Source: a gamma proteobacterium L18
GTDB lineage: Bacteria > Pseudomonadota > Gammaproteobacteria > Pseudomonadales > Pseudomonadaceae
Direction: 5' to 3'
DNA: 34,065 nt
NCBI GenBank assembly: GCA_000497835.1
Contig: KI547167.1
Span: 411,585-445,649, forward strand
Made by a program: the position numbers and the translations under genes
Notes under the pieces: model-generated
Told to the model about the DNA's origin: nothing
Seen by the model: the letters and a program-made list of their open reading frames with translations, nothing else
Databases searched by the model: none
Shown here: positions 15,531 through 23,305 of the stretch, piece after piece
Position numbering within the stretch: the first letter of the stretch is position 1
How the letters are laid out: each line of letters begins with the position of its first letter

Positions 15531-15986
15531 TTAGCTGGCACGCGCAATATTGCGCAGTGCCTTCACCTGGTCGTGGTTGCGTTGCACACCATGGAACTGA
15601 CGTTCAACGATGGCATACACATTGGCCGGCAGCGGCTTGGCCAGGGCCTCTTTGTAGGCCTTGATAGCGTGGTCTTCGCCGCGCTCGGCCTCATTGAGCA
15701 CCGCCTCTTCATCCTTGCCGGTGAACATCGACTTCACATCGACCCAACGGCGATGCAGGTCACCCGCCACACTGGTAGAGTCTTCAGGGTCACCGCCCAG
15801 GGCAATCACTTCCTGCTGCAGTTCGCCTGCAGCAGCGGAGCACTCCAAGGAACGTTTGACAAACAACGCCTTCAGCTCTGGGTTCTTGATGTCTTCAGCA
15901 CACGTCTTGAAACCTTCCTGGCCGTCCTTGCAGGTCTGAATCAGGTCGTTAAGTACCGAGATCACTTCTTTGGTTGGATTGGACAT
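15531..15986 (-). CDS. PA2169/DUF2383-family four-helix-bundle protein
   Basis: 151 residues forming a ferritin-like four-helix bundle. The family is often stress- or stationary-phase related and its function is not established. Family traits are EVISVLNDLIQTCKDGQEGF at residues 7-26, Cys and Asp/Glu positions along the helices (TCAEDIKNPELKALF), and HRRWVDVKSMFTGKDEEAVL in the second half. No signal peptide or membrane segment is seen, so it is cytoplasmic. GAGGGA lies before the ATG. It is divergent from the DUF3820 gene and convergent with the cyclase gene. Confidence 0.88.
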   Translation of the reverse strand: MSNPTKEVISVLNDLIQTCKDGQEGFKTCAEDIKNPELKALFVKRSLECSAAAGELQQEVIALGGDPEDSTSVAGDLHRRWVDVKSMFTGKDEEAVLNEAERGEDHAIKAYKEALAKPLPANVYAIVERQFHGVQRNHDQVKALRNIARAS

Positions 15987-16110
15987 TTTCGATTCCCTCG
16001 TGGGTTGAAAGGTTACGAAGGTATATCGCAGGGTTCATGCCAATTTCTTAGTTAAAAATTACTCTTAATAATCAATGACTTATATTTATTGAATTATTAC
16101 AGCCGCCGCG

Positions 16111-16145
16111 TTCTGCATGAAATGCCGTTTGGCCTTCATGCAGAA
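16111..16145. promoter_or_regulatory. Near-perfect 35-nt hairpin in the leader of the DUF3820 gene
   Basis: TTCTGCATGAA (16111-16121) and TTCATGCAGAA (16135-16145) are exact reverse complements. A nested GCC-GTTT-GGC tip makes an almost continuous stem. It lies 46-80 nt upstream of the ATG at 16191. It is not followed by a T-run on either strand, so it looks like a leader structure or operator rather than a terminator. Confidence 0.6.
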
Positions 16146-16190
16146 TGCATGTATGTTCAATCTCTTTTTGCACCCCAGTATTTGATACCC

Positions 16191-16427
16191 ATGAATCCGG
16201 AAAAACTTGAACTGCTGATTACCCGTGAGATGCCCTTTGGCAAGTACAAGGGGCGAATTATCGCCGACCTGCCGGGGCCTTATTTGAACTGGTTTGCGCG
16301 GGAGGGGTTTCCCAAGGGGGAACTGGGCGGCTTGCTGGCGTTGATGCAGGAGATTGATCACAACGGGCTGAGTGATCTGCTGGAGCCGTTGCGCAAGAAA
16401 CATAACCGACCGGCGCCCAAGCACTGA
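16191..16427 (+). CDS. DUF3820 family protein
   Basis: 78 residues of the small DUF3820 family, sometimes labelled quorum-sensing-regulated virulence factor; the biochemical role is unknown. The core MPFGKYKGRIIADLPGPYLN begins at residue 14 and is followed by WFAREGFPKGELG. These are the family's hallmark residues. The start at 16191 (MNPEKLELL) gives the usual length. In-frame codons extend to an ATG at 16089, but that would translate through the leader hairpin and lacks a ribosome site. The ribosome site before 16191 is also poor. No membrane segment. Confidence 0.82.
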   Translation: MNPEKLELLITREMPFGKYKGRIIADLPGPYLNWFAREGFPKGELGGLLALMQEIDHNGLSDLLEPLRKKHNRPAPKH

Positions 16428-16440
16428 TCGGCGTCGCGCC

Positions 16441-16612
16441 CTTCCCGAGCTTCGCCCGGTCCCACACCTTTCGCGGCAGTTGAGTCAGTAAGGCAAAGCT
16501 CTTAGCTTTTGGATGCAAAGCAGGTATAGCTGTGGTGCCACCCAAGGCTAAGAGCTTTGCTTCCCTGACTCAACTGCCGCGAAAGGTGTGGGACCGAGCA
16601 AAGCTCGGGAAG
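16441..16612. repeat. Long imperfect inverted repeat (69-nt arms) with nested REP hairpins
   Basis: Left arm 16441-16509 and right arm 16544-16612 are reverse complements at 63 of 69 positions around a 34-nt loop. Each outer end holds its own small REP-like hairpin: CCGAGC..GCCCGG on the left, CCGAGCAAAGCTCGG on the right. The element occupies most of the space between the convergent DUF3820 and eda genes. No flanking target duplication was seen. It has a counterpart at 29113-29343. Confidence 0.85.
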
Positions 16613-16632
16613 CAGGCGCCACAAATCCCAGA

Positions 16633-16667
16633 CAAAAAAAAGGGGCGCCGACCAAGCGCCCCCAAAA
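16633..16667 (-). terminator. Rho-independent terminator of the zwf-pgl-eda operon
   Basis: On the minus strand GGGGCGC and GCGCCCC flank a short loop, followed by a run of eight T. It lies just beyond the eda stop codon. Confidence 0.9.
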
Positions 16668-16698
16668 GCCGTAAAACAATCAACAGCAAGCAACAAAT

Positions 16699-17376
16699 TC
16701 AGTCGAACAGGGCCAGCGCCTCGGCGGTGCACTCCTGGATACGCGCCCAGTCGCGGTTCTTGATCCAGGCGCTTTCCAGCATCCACGAACCGCCCACGCA
16801 CATCACGTTGGGCTGGGCCATGTAGTTCTTCAGGTTGGCCGGGCCAACACCGCCAGTAGGGCAGAAACGCACCGCCGGGAACGGGCCGCCAAAGGCCTTG
16901 ATCGCCGCCACGCCGCCGCTGACTTCAGCGGGGAACAGCTTGAAACGACGGTAGCCCAGGGCGTAGCCCATCATCAGCTCGGACGGGCTGCTGATGCCCG
17001 GCAGCAGCGGCAGCGGGCTTTCCACGCCAGCTTCGAGCATGTCCTGGGTCACGCCCGGGGTCACGGTGAACTGCGAGCCAGCCGCTTCGGTGGCCGCCAG
17101 CATGTGGCGGTCCAGCACGGTGCCAGCACCGACGATCAACTCGGGGCGCTCCTGGCGCAGGATCTGGATGGCCTTCAGGCCCAGCTCCGAACGCAGGGTC
17201 ACTTCCAGTGCAGTCAGGCCGCCGGCCGCCAAGGCGTCCGCCAGCGGCAGAATATCTTCTTCACGGGCGATGGTAATCACCGGAAGAATCTTCGCCTTGG
17301 CGGCCAGCTTGTCGATCAGGGCAACTTTGTCCGCCATGCGGTTTTGCACCAGCTGTTGTTTTTCGAGTGTCGTCAT
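16699..17376 (-). CDS. eda: KDPG/KHG aldolase
   Basis: The last Entner-Doudoroff step: 2-keto-3-deoxy-6-phosphogluconate to pyruvate and glyceraldehyde-3-phosphate, by Schiff-base chemistry in the cytoplasm. The 225 residues match the family, with Schiff-base Lys146 in FKLFPAE, Glu58 and Arg62 in ALEVTLRSELG, and the phosphate-binding stretch FCPTGGVGPAN (171-181). The ATG at 17376 has AAGGA upstream. The frame stays open farther upstream through pgl, but that part does not look like Eda. It starts 17 bp after the pgl stop, third in the zwf-pgl-eda operon. Confidence 0.97.
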   Translation of the reverse strand: MTTLEKQQLVQNRMADKVALIDKLAAKAKILPVITIAREEDILPLADALAAGGLTALEVTLRSELGLKAIQILRQERPELIVGAGTVLDRHMLAATEAAGSQFTVTPGVTQDMLEAGVESPLPLLPGISSPSELMMGYALGYRRFKLFPAEVSGGVAAIKAFGGPFPAVRFCPTGGVGPANLKNYMAQPNVMCVGGSWMLESAWIKNRDWARIQECTAEALALFD

Positions 17377-17393
17377 AGCGGCTGATCCTTGGC

Positions 17394-18107
17394 TCAGGGG
17401 CACCAGTAGATGTCCAATGGGGAGTGTAGGAAGGCGCGCACCGGCATCTGGGCAATGTCCTCGCCCGCCAGCGCGTCGCGCAACGTATTCAATTTGCCTG
17501 CGCCTTGCAGGGACAGCGCGGTGTAGCCGGCGCTGGCCAACAGGGCACGGGTCATGGTCAGGCGCTGGTGCGGCACGGTTGGCGCCAGCATCGGCAGGCA
17601 ACGACGGCTGCCCGCAGGCTCCAGGGCCTCGGCCAGGTTCGGGCTGTTGGGGAACAGCGAGGCGGTGTGACCGTCATCGCCCATGCCCAGGATCAGCACG
17701 TCGATGGCAGGCAGCTCGGCCAGCAGCGAATCGGTTTCCTGCGCCGCCAGCTCCAGGTTCTGGGCCGGGTTGTACAGGCTGACGAAACGCGCCTTGGCCA
17801 CTGCGCCCACCAACAGGTAGCGCTTGAGCAGGCCGGCGTTGCTGTCGGCGTGTTCCACCGGCACCCAGCGCTCGTCAGCCAGGCTGACCACCACTTTCGA
17901 CCAGTCCAGCGCCTGGCGCGCCAGGTATTGGAAGAACATCACCGGGCTACGGCCGCCGGACACCACCAGGGTGGCAACACCCTGGCGCTCGATGGCGCTG
18001 CGCAGTTTGTCCGCCACGGCAACCGCCAGGCCTTCGGCCAGCAGCGGTGCGCTGGCGAAGTCACGTGGCACCACTTCACTAGGCAGTTTGAGTTCAGATA
18101 TCGCCAT
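17394..18107 (-). CDS. pgl: 6-phosphogluconolactonase
   Basis: Hydrolyses 6-phosphogluconolactone to 6-phosphogluconate in the cytoplasm, between Zwf and Edd. The 237 residues are DevB/SOL-type, with SGGRSP (50-55), DERWVP (78-83) and the catalytic-region signature [13 protein letters not shown] (140-152). The ATG at 18107 has GGGAGG upstream and overlaps the zwf 3' end by 14 bases, which implies translational coupling. An in-frame ATG at 18122 lacks this ribosome site. Confidence 0.96.
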   Translation of the reverse strand: MAISELKLPSEVVPRDFASAPLLAEGLAVAVADKLRSAIERQGVATLVVSGGRSPVMFFQYLARQALDWSKVVVSLADERWVPVEHADSNAGLLKRYLLVGAVAKARFVSLYNPAQNLELAAQETDSLLAELPAIDVLILGMGDDGHTASLFPNSPNLAEALEPAGSRRCLPMLAPTVPHQRLTMTRALLASAGYTALSLQGAGKLNTLRDALAGEDIAQMPVRAFLHSPLDIYWCP

Positions 18108-19563
18108 ACCAAGACCTCCCATCGCGGGTAATCAGTGCGATGGAGCTCATTGGCCCCCAGGACCCGGCCGCGTACGGCTTGGGCGCATCACCGGACTTCT
18201 TCCAGCCGGCGATCAACTGGTCGCACCACTTCCACGCATATTCGATTTCATCTTTACGGACAAACAGGTTCTGATTGCCCTGCATCACCTCCAGCAACAA
18301 CCGCTCGTAGGCATCGGGGATGCGCGCGCTGCGGTAGGTGTCGGAGAAGTTCAATTGCAACGGCCCGCTGCGCAGCTGCATGCCCTTGTCCAGGCCCTGC
18401 TCCTTGGTCATCACGCGCAAGGAAATACCTTCGTCCGGCTGCAGGCGGATGATCAGCTTGTTGCTGATCTGCAGGCGCTGCTCGGGGGCGAAGATGTAGT
18501 GCTGCGGTTCCTTGAAGTGGATGACGATCTGCGACAGCTTTTGTGGCATGCGTTTGCCGGTGCGCAGGTAGAACGGCACCCCGGCCCAACGCCAGTTGCG
18601 AATATCGGCACGCAAAGCGACGAACGTCTCGGTGTCGCTCTGGGTGTTGGAATTTTCTTCTTCCAGGTAGCCCGGCACGGCCTTGCCCTGGCTGTAGCCG
18701 GCAATGTACTGGCCACGCACTACCTGGGTGGTCAGGCCTTCGGCGCTGATCGGCGCCAGGGCCTTGAGCACTTTCACCTTCTCGTCACGAATGCTGTCGG
18801 CCGACAGGTCCGCCGGTGGGTCCATGGCGATCAGGCACAGCAGCTGCAACAGGTGGTTCTGGATCATGTCGCGCAGCTGACCGGCCTTGTCGAAATAGCC
18901 CCAGCGCCCCTCGATGCCTACTTCCTCGGCCACGGTGATTTCCACGTGGGAGATGTAGTTCTGGTTCCACTGGGTTTCGAACAGGCTGTTGGCAAAGCGC
19001 AGCGCGATCAGGTTCTGGACGGTTTCCTTGCCCAGGTAGTGGTCGATGCGATAAGTGCGGTTTTCCGGGAAATACTGCGCTACGGCATCATTGACCCGGC
19101 GCGACGAGGCGAGGTCGTGGCCGATGGGCTTTTCCAGCACCACACGGCAACGGTCGGCCAGGCCCACCTTGTGCAGGTTTTCGCAGATGGCGCCGTACAC
19201 CGCCGCTGGCGTCGCGAAGTAGGCGATCACTTGCTCGGCAGGGCCGATCTGCTCGGCGAGGTTGACGTAGTCCGCCTCATTCATGAAATCGACATGCACG
19301 TAGGCAATCCGCGCCAGGAAGCGGCTGAGCGTGGCTTCCTCGATTTGCGCCTTGGCCACGAAAAGCCGCAGGTGCTCCTCGATGTTGGCCAGGTGTTGCT
19401 GCGGCGTACCGGCTTCGCGGGCCAGGGCCAGGATGCGGGTATCGTCGTGCAGCAACTCGGCTCGATCAAGCTGGTAGAGCGCCGGGAACAGCTTGCGCAA
19501 TGCCAGGTCGCCTAGGGCGCCGAACAAGGCAAAGGTGCAGGGTTCTACGGATGTCGAAGGCAT
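18094..19563 (-). CDS. zwf: Glucose-6-phosphate 1-dehydrogenase
   Basis: Oxidises glucose-6-phosphate to 6-phosphogluconolactone and makes NAD(P)H, the entry to the Entner-Doudoroff route and a source of reductant under oxidative stress. The 489 residues match the family length. The nucleotide-binding motif GALGDLA (15-21), EKP (144-146) and the active-site signature RIDHYLGKE (172-180) are all intact. It is the first gene of zwf-pgl-eda and divergent from its repressor gene hexR. The 33-bp palindrome at 19622-19654 lies about 60 bp upstream. An AAnAAnAA motif at 19569-19576 adjoins the start, where the ribosome site itself is weak. Pseudomonads may have further zwf copies elsewhere. Confidence 0.97.
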   Translation of the reverse strand: MPSTSVEPCTFALFGALGDLALRKLFPALYQLDRAELLHDDTRILALAREAGTPQQHLANIEEHLRLFVAKAQIEEATLSRFLARIAYVHVDFMNEADYVNLAEQIGPAEQVIAYFATPAAVYGAICENLHKVGLADRCRVVLEKPIGHDLASSRRVNDAVAQYFPENRTYRIDHYLGKETVQNLIALRFANSLFETQWNQNYISHVEITVAEEVGIEGRWGYFDKAGQLRDMIQNHLLQLLCLIAMDPPADLSADSIRDEKVKVLKALAPISAEGLTTQVVRGQYIAGYSQGKAVPGYLEEENSNTQSDTETFVALRADIRNWRWAGVPFYLRTGKRMPQKLSQIVIHFKEPQHYIFAPEQRLQISNKLIIRLQPDEGISLRVMTKEQGLDKGMQLRSGPLQLNFSDTYRSARIPDAYERLLLEVMQGNQNLFVRKDEIEYAWKWCDQLIAGWKKSGDAPKPYAAGSWGPMSSIALITRDGRSWYGDI

Positions 19564-19568
19564 GATGT

Positions 19569-19576
19569 TTGTTCTT
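19569..19576 (-). promoter_or_regulatory. AAnAAnAA (Hfq/Crc-type) motif at the zwf start
   Basis: On the minus strand AAGAACAA lies 5 bases before the zwf ATG. It fits AAnAAnAA, although the G at the first n is not the preferred C/U. It occupies the ribosome-binding region. Confidence 0.4.
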
Positions 19577-19621
19577 TTATCAAGTTAGACTAGAAATACC
19601 TTTTTTCAAGGCACCATTCAA

Positions 19622-19654
19622 GGGAAAATGTAGTAATAAACACAACATTTTCCC
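19622..19654. promoter_or_regulatory. 33-bp palindrome in the zwf/hexR intergenic region, candidate HexR operator
   Basis: GGGAAAATGT (19622-19631) and ACATTTTCCC (19645-19654) are perfect 10-bp arms around 13 bp of AT-rich sequence. On the minus strand the centre contains TTGTGTTTATTACTACA. This keeps one TTGT half of the published P. putida HexR pattern TTGT-N7/8-ACAA, with an imperfect second half. Position between zwf and hexR supports HexR control. The exact operator register is inferred. Confidence 0.65.
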
Positions 19655-19767
19655 GGCAAATCAGATTCGAGTGGTGATCGCACCAAGCCCTCAGTACGAT
19701 AGGCCACCCGTGAATACAGCCGCGCCAGACAGCTGTACTGGCTGCATCCTCGACCCAAGGACATAAC

Positions 19768-20628
19768 ATGGACCGCGTGCGCAATCTTCTGGAGCAGATC
19801 CAGAGCCGTCTCGAAGAGCTGAACAAGGCTGAACGCAAAGTCGCCGAAGTCATCCTGCTCAACCCCCAGCAAGCCACGCGCTTCAGTATTGCCGCGCTGG
19901 CCCAGGCTGCCTCTGTCAGTGAACCGACGGTCAACCGCTTCTGCCGTTCGTTCGGTGTCAGCGGCTACCCCGAGCTCAAGCTGCAACTGGCCCAAAGCCT
20001 GGCCAGCGGCGCCGCCTACGTGAGCCGCGCGGTGGAAGCCGACGACGATCCGGCGGCCTACACCCAGAAGATTTTTGGCAGTGCCATTGCATCATTGGAT
20101 AGCGCCTGTCAGCAACTGGATCCTCAGTTGATCAGCCGCGCCGTGGACATGTTGATCCAGGCCCGGCAAATCCATTTCTTCGGCCTGGGCGCCTCGGCGC
20201 CAGTGGCGCTGGATGCCCAGCACAAGTTCTTCCGTTTCAACCTGGCCGTGTCGGCGCATGCCGATGTGCTGATGCAGCGAATGCTTGCGTCGGTGGCGCA
20301 CACCGGTGAATTGTTCGTGATCATTTCCTACACCGGCCGCACGCGCGAGTTGGTGGAGGTGGCCCGCGTGGCGCGGGAAAACGGTGCCTCGGTGCTGGGG
20401 CTGACCGCCAAGGACTCGCCGCTGGCCAAGGCCTGCAGCATGAGCGTGCACATTCCGTTGCCTGAAGACACCGACATTTATATGCCGATGACCTCGCGGA
20501 TCATTCAGTTAACCGTACTCGATGTTCTGGCCACCGGCATGACCCTTCGTCGCGGCGCGGACTTCCAGCCGCATTTGCGCAAGATCAAGGAAAGCCTGAA
20601 TGCTAGCCGGTATCCCATTGATGAGTGA
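19768..20628 (+). CDS. hexR: RpiR-family transcriptional regulator HexR
   Basis: Repressor of glucose catabolic genes (zwf, edd and gap operons in P. putida), released from DNA by the Entner-Doudoroff intermediate KDPG. The 286 residues have an N-terminal RpiR helix-turn-helix (about 1-77; [20 protein letters not shown] is the recognition region) and a C-terminal SIS sugar-phosphate domain (about 125-265; [16 protein letters not shown] and [14 protein letters not shown]). AAGGA lies before the ATG. It is divergent from zwf, its main target, and convergent with the mutarotase gene. Confidence 0.97.
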   Translation: MDRVRNLLEQIQSRLEELNKAERKVAEVILLNPQQATRFSIAALAQAASVSEPTVNRFCRSFGVSGYPELKLQLAQSLASGAAYVSRAVEADDDPAAYTQKIFGSAIASLDSACQQLDPQLISRAVDMLIQARQIHFFGLGASAPVALDAQHKFFRFNLAVSAHADVLMQRMLASVAHTGELFVIISYTGRTRELVEVARVARENGASVLGLTAKDSPLAKACSMSVHIPLPEDTDIYMPMTSRIIQLTVLDVLATGMTLRRGADFQPHLRKIKESLNASRYPIDE

Positions 20629-20664
20629 TCGGGGTTGAGGATTAGCCGATACACCGTGTCGCCT

Positions 20665-20745
20665 TCATCGCGAGCAAGCTTTGCTCCCACAGTACATACC
20701 GCACCTGAGTTGTACACCTGTGGGAGCAAAGCTTGCTCGCGATGA
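20665..20745. repeat. Perfect 27-bp inverted repeat between hexR and the mutarotase gene
   Basis: Arms 20665-20691 and 20719-20745 are exact reverse complements (TCATCGCGAGCAAGC, then TTTGCTCCCACA). GTACA/TGTAC inside extends the pairing. It is a REP pair between convergent genes and could end or stabilise both transcripts. Confidence 0.85.
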
Positions 20746-20762
20746 GGCCAGCAGCACCGGCA

Positions 20763-21617
20763 TCAATTCAGCAGGCGCGCCTGCAGGCTGATGTGAGCTT
20801 TTTCGCCGGGCGCCAGGCTCAGGTTGTCCTGGCTGCCACTGGTGGCTTCTACACACAAAAAGCCTTGGCTCTCGTTACCCGCCACGCCCATCAGCGGCCG
20901 TGACCCCGGGTGCCACACCACGGTGTCATCACTGTCCGCCGTATGAATCGCCAGCTTGCGCGCCCAGGCATGGTCCTGCAGTTGCACCTGGTTGGCGCCA
21001 CTGAACACCCGCTGGCACGCCCCCGTCACCTCCAGCTCCCCCTTGTGGGTGGTGGTCTTGCGGCTGAGCTTGTCGTAGCTCTGGGTGCCTTCCAGCCCCG
21101 CCAGGGTCACTTCGTTGACATCACCGATGCGCCAGTACGCCAGCAGCGCATGGCTGAGCTGGCACGGTTCGCTGTCCTGGTGTTCGGTGCTCAGGCGCAG
21201 CTCCATCTGGTCGCCCAGGCGGGCATGCAGGTCCACCTGCCAGTCACACAGCAGCAGGCGCCAGTGCAGGGTCACGCCTTCTTCGTCTTCGCTGCTGTCG
21301 TGCAGCTTCCAGTCCACCAGGCGGCCCCAGCCGTGGGCCGGCCACATGCCTTCGCTGGGATGCCGGCCATACCAGGGCCAGCACACCGGCACGCCGCCGC
21401 GAATGGCACCGGCCTGAGGCCAATGGGCCGAACACCACAGCCACGGCTTCTGCCCCTGGGGGCGGAAGTGCAGCAGTTGCGCGCCCTGGCGGCTGAATAC
21501 TGCCTGGCATTTGGGATGGTCAATGACCAGCACGTCACGTTGCTGAAAACGCTCCCACTCGAAGGTAGGCCGGGGCCGCTGCGATTTGAAGAAGCGCTGG
21601 AGCGGGTGGTCGTGCAT
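20763..21617 (-). CDS. D-hexose-6-phosphate mutarotase (YeaD-type aldose epimerase)
   Basis: Predicted to interconvert alpha and beta anomers of glucose-6-phosphate (E. coli YeaD activity), which would feed Zwf. The 284 residues match the family. Seen are RQGAQLLHFRPQGQ, the sugar-site stretch IRGGVPVCWPWYG and HGWGRL with the conserved His, and SHALLAYWRIGDV. The ATG at 21617 starts at MHDHPLQRFF, with AGGA eleven bases upstream. A GTG at 21653 without ribosome site would add 12 residues. It is the last gene of the glucose transport group, 247 bp after oprB with a REP pair between. Confidence 0.88.
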   Translation of the reverse strand: MHDHPLQRFFKSQRPRPTFEWERFQQRDVLVIDHPKCQAVFSRQGAQLLHFRPQGQKPWLWCSAHWPQAGAIRGGVPVCWPWYGRHPSEGMWPAHGWGRLVDWKLHDSSEDEEGVTLHWRLLLCDWQVDLHARLGDQMELRLSTEHQDSEPCQLSHALLAYWRIGDVNEVTLAGLEGTQSYDKLSRKTTTHKGELEVTGACQRVFSGANQVQLQDHAWARKLAIHTADSDDTVVWHPGSRPLMGVAGNESQGFLCVEATSGSQDNLSLAPGEKAHISLQARLLN

Positions 21618-21757
21618 GGCAGTAGAAGTCCTGGACACGGTACTAAAGCTCACCGAATACGGCTGATATTGTTAGAGGTAGCGCTATCTTACCGATATAA
21701 AGCGAATTTTCGCCGAGCTTTTTGCCGCATGGCTGTTCGCCCTGCCATTCAGATCAA

Positions 21758-21846
21758 TGTGGGAGCGGGCTCTGCCCGCGAAGACCACACCGCGAAATAC
21801 CTGTACCAGCGCAGTGTTTGCTTCGCGGGGAAAGCCCGCTCCCACA
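21758..21846. repeat. REP pair between oprB and the mutarotase gene
   Basis: Left unit 21758-21783 (TGTGGGAGCGGGC, then TCTGCCCGCGAAG) and right unit 21821-21846 are inverted copies with two mismatches. The right unit ends 19 bp from the oprB stop codon. Same family as 33-57 and 29142-29164. Confidence 0.85.
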
Positions 21847-21864
21847 GAGGTTATTGCTTACATC

Positions 21865-23217
21865 TTAGAACTTGGACTGCACTTTCAGGCCGGCCACGAT
21901 GGCGTTGTCCACTTGGTCAACACCACCAGGGTGCTTGATGTACTGCAGGTTGGGACGCACGGTCAGCCAGTTGGTGACGTGGAAGCCGTAGTAGATCTCG
22001 GCGTCGTACTCGGTGTCCTGCACAGGCAGGTAACCCGGGTTGTCGTAGTCGTCGATGCCGCTCAGCTGGTTGACCAGCTTGGCGCGGTCCTGGGCGTCGT
22101 CGTTCACGTGGATACGGCCGATACCCACGCCGATGTCGTCCTTGGGCCGCGAGTCGAACGGGCCTTTGTACACCAGGCCAACCTGCTGATAGTTGTCGAT
22201 GTAGTTGGTGGCCTTGTCGTGCACCGTGAAGTTGGCGAACACGTTCAGGCCACGGCTGGCATCGCCGTTGTGGGTGGTGAGTTGCTGTTGCGCCACGATC
22301 CACCAGCCGTGCTTGCCGTTGTGCTCCTTGTAGGTGCCCGACACCGGTTGCGGCTGGCCATCGGCGCCTTCGTAGACGTCGTCGGCGTTGGCGCTGCTGT
22401 AGTAGTAACCCAGACGGTATTCACCTGGCAGGCCGTTGACCTGCGGGCTCCACACCAATTCCACCGGCAACAGGGTGCCCTTGGTACCACTGCCGCTCAG
22501 TTTGAAGCCGTTGTTGCGGTCCAGGTTGGACGGGTTCTGGTTGAACGCACCCACCTGTGCGTAGAACTCGGGGGTGATGTTGTACTTGATGCGGCCGGCC
22601 CACTGGCTGACCGGCCAGTTGTACCAGATGCCACCCACCCAGTTACCCACCTGCGAGCCGCAGAAGGTCAAGTTCTGGAAGTCGCACGGGAAGCTGTTGA
22701 AGTCTTCGCCCGGGCCGAAGCGGCCGACCTTGACGTCCAACGCCCCGTCGAAGAATTTCTGCTTGTACCACATCTGGGTCAGGCGCCAGGTCTGGCCCCG
22801 GCCCCACACTTCCTGGGACGAGCTGAGGGTGCCGGCGCGCGGGTCGCCGATACGGTCGTTGGAAATGTTGCGGCCACTACGCTCGGTAACGGTCAGCTTG
22901 AACTCGGCATCCTTCCAGCCCAGGATCTTGTTCAGGTCCATGTCCACGCCCAGGGCGAACTGGTCGCTGTAGCGCGCGGTACGGTCATTGTCGTAACCGC
23001 CCCTCAGGTTGGTCGCCGCCTCCCCCACGTACTCCAAGGTAAAGTCATACCCCTTTTTCAGCAGTTCGGTACGTTCGCCACCCCAGTCGCCGAGCATCCA
23101 CGGCGATTCGGGGTCGAAGGCGTCGTACGCATGGGCGCTGCCGGCAAGGCCCAGTGCGCTGAGCACCGAGACCTGCAACAAACGATTGCGTGCTGACTTG
23201 TTCATGCGCTTTTTCAT
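21865..23217 (-). CDS. oprB: Carbohydrate-selective outer-membrane porin OprB
   Basis: The outer-membrane channel that lets glucose and related sugars into the periplasm. The 450 residues begin with a signal peptide (1-30, ending SAHA before YDAFDPESP). The mature start SPWMLGDWGGERTELLKKGY is the family hallmark. NLRGGY, FGPGEDFNSFPCDFQNLTFC with a likely Cys pair, and a C-terminal strand ending in Phe (LKVQSKF) complete the picture. GAGGAA stands eight bases before the ATG. An AAnAAnAA motif lies directly upstream of it. It sits just after gtsD, as in other pseudomonads. Confidence 0.96.
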   Translation of the reverse strand: MKKRMNKSARNRLLQVSVLSALGLAGSAHAYDAFDPESPWMLGDWGGERTELLKKGYDFTLEYVGEAATNLRGGYDNDRTARYSDQFALGVDMDLNKILGWKDAEFKLTVTERSGRNISNDRIGDPRAGTLSSSQEVWGRGQTWRLTQMWYKQKFFDGALDVKVGRFGPGEDFNSFPCDFQNLTFCGSQVGNWVGGIWYNWPVSQWAGRIKYNITPEFYAQVGAFNQNPSNLDRNNGFKLSGSGTKGTLLPVELVWSPQVNGLPGEYRLGYYYSSANADDVYEGADGQPQPVSGTYKEHNGKHGWWIVAQQQLTTHNGDASRGLNVFANFTVHDKATNYIDNYQQVGLVYKGPFDSRPKDDIGVGIGRIHVNDDAQDRAKLVNQLSGIDDYDNPGYLPVQDTEYDAEIYYGFHVTNWLTVRPNLQYIKHPGGVDQVDNAIVAGLKVQSKF

Positions 23218-23233
23218 CCTTTGCTTCCTCGTC

Positions 23234-23244
23234 TTATTGTTATT
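23234..23244 (-). promoter_or_regulatory. AAnAAnAA (Hfq/Crc-type) motif upstream of oprB
   Basis: On the minus strand AATAACAATAA contains two overlapping AAnAAnAA matches with C/T at the variable positions. It lies immediately upstream of the oprB ribosome site (23225-23230), where Hfq/Crc binding would block translation. Confidence 0.6.
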
Positions 23245-23275
23245 GGCTGTTGATTAAACGCGGTGTACTCCGGTG

Positions 23276-23301
23276 GCGCCGGGCGACAGGCCGCCCGGCG
23301 C
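23276..23301 (-). repeat. Perfect intercistronic hairpin between gtsD and oprB
   Basis: GCGCCGGGCG (23276-23285) and CGCCCGGCGC (23292-23301) flank a 6-nt loop, starting 4 bp after the gtsD stop. No T-run follows, so it is more likely an mRNA-stability element or partial terminator than a full terminator. Confidence 0.75.
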
Positions 23302-23305
23302 GGAT

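Noticed and set aside
16089..16190. N-terminal extension of the DUF3820 protein to an ATG at 16089
   Set aside because: It would translate through the leader hairpin, has no ribosome site, and adds residues not found in the family core.
17824..19515. 563-codon open frame antisense to zwf and pgl
   Set aside because: Crosses two well-defined genes on the other strand and has no recognisable domain.
20665..21846. Repeated palindromic units that might suggest a CRISPR-like array
   Set aside because: The units are inverted REP pairs of different families, widely spaced and without regular spacers.
21757..23196. 479-codon open frame antisense to oprB
   Set aside because: OprB is a clear family member on the other strand. 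The antisense translation is Val/His-rich with no motif and no ribosome site.
23276..23301. Hairpin after gtsD as a full Rho-independent terminator
   Set aside because: The sequence after the stem on the minus strand is not T-rich, and oprB follows at short distance.
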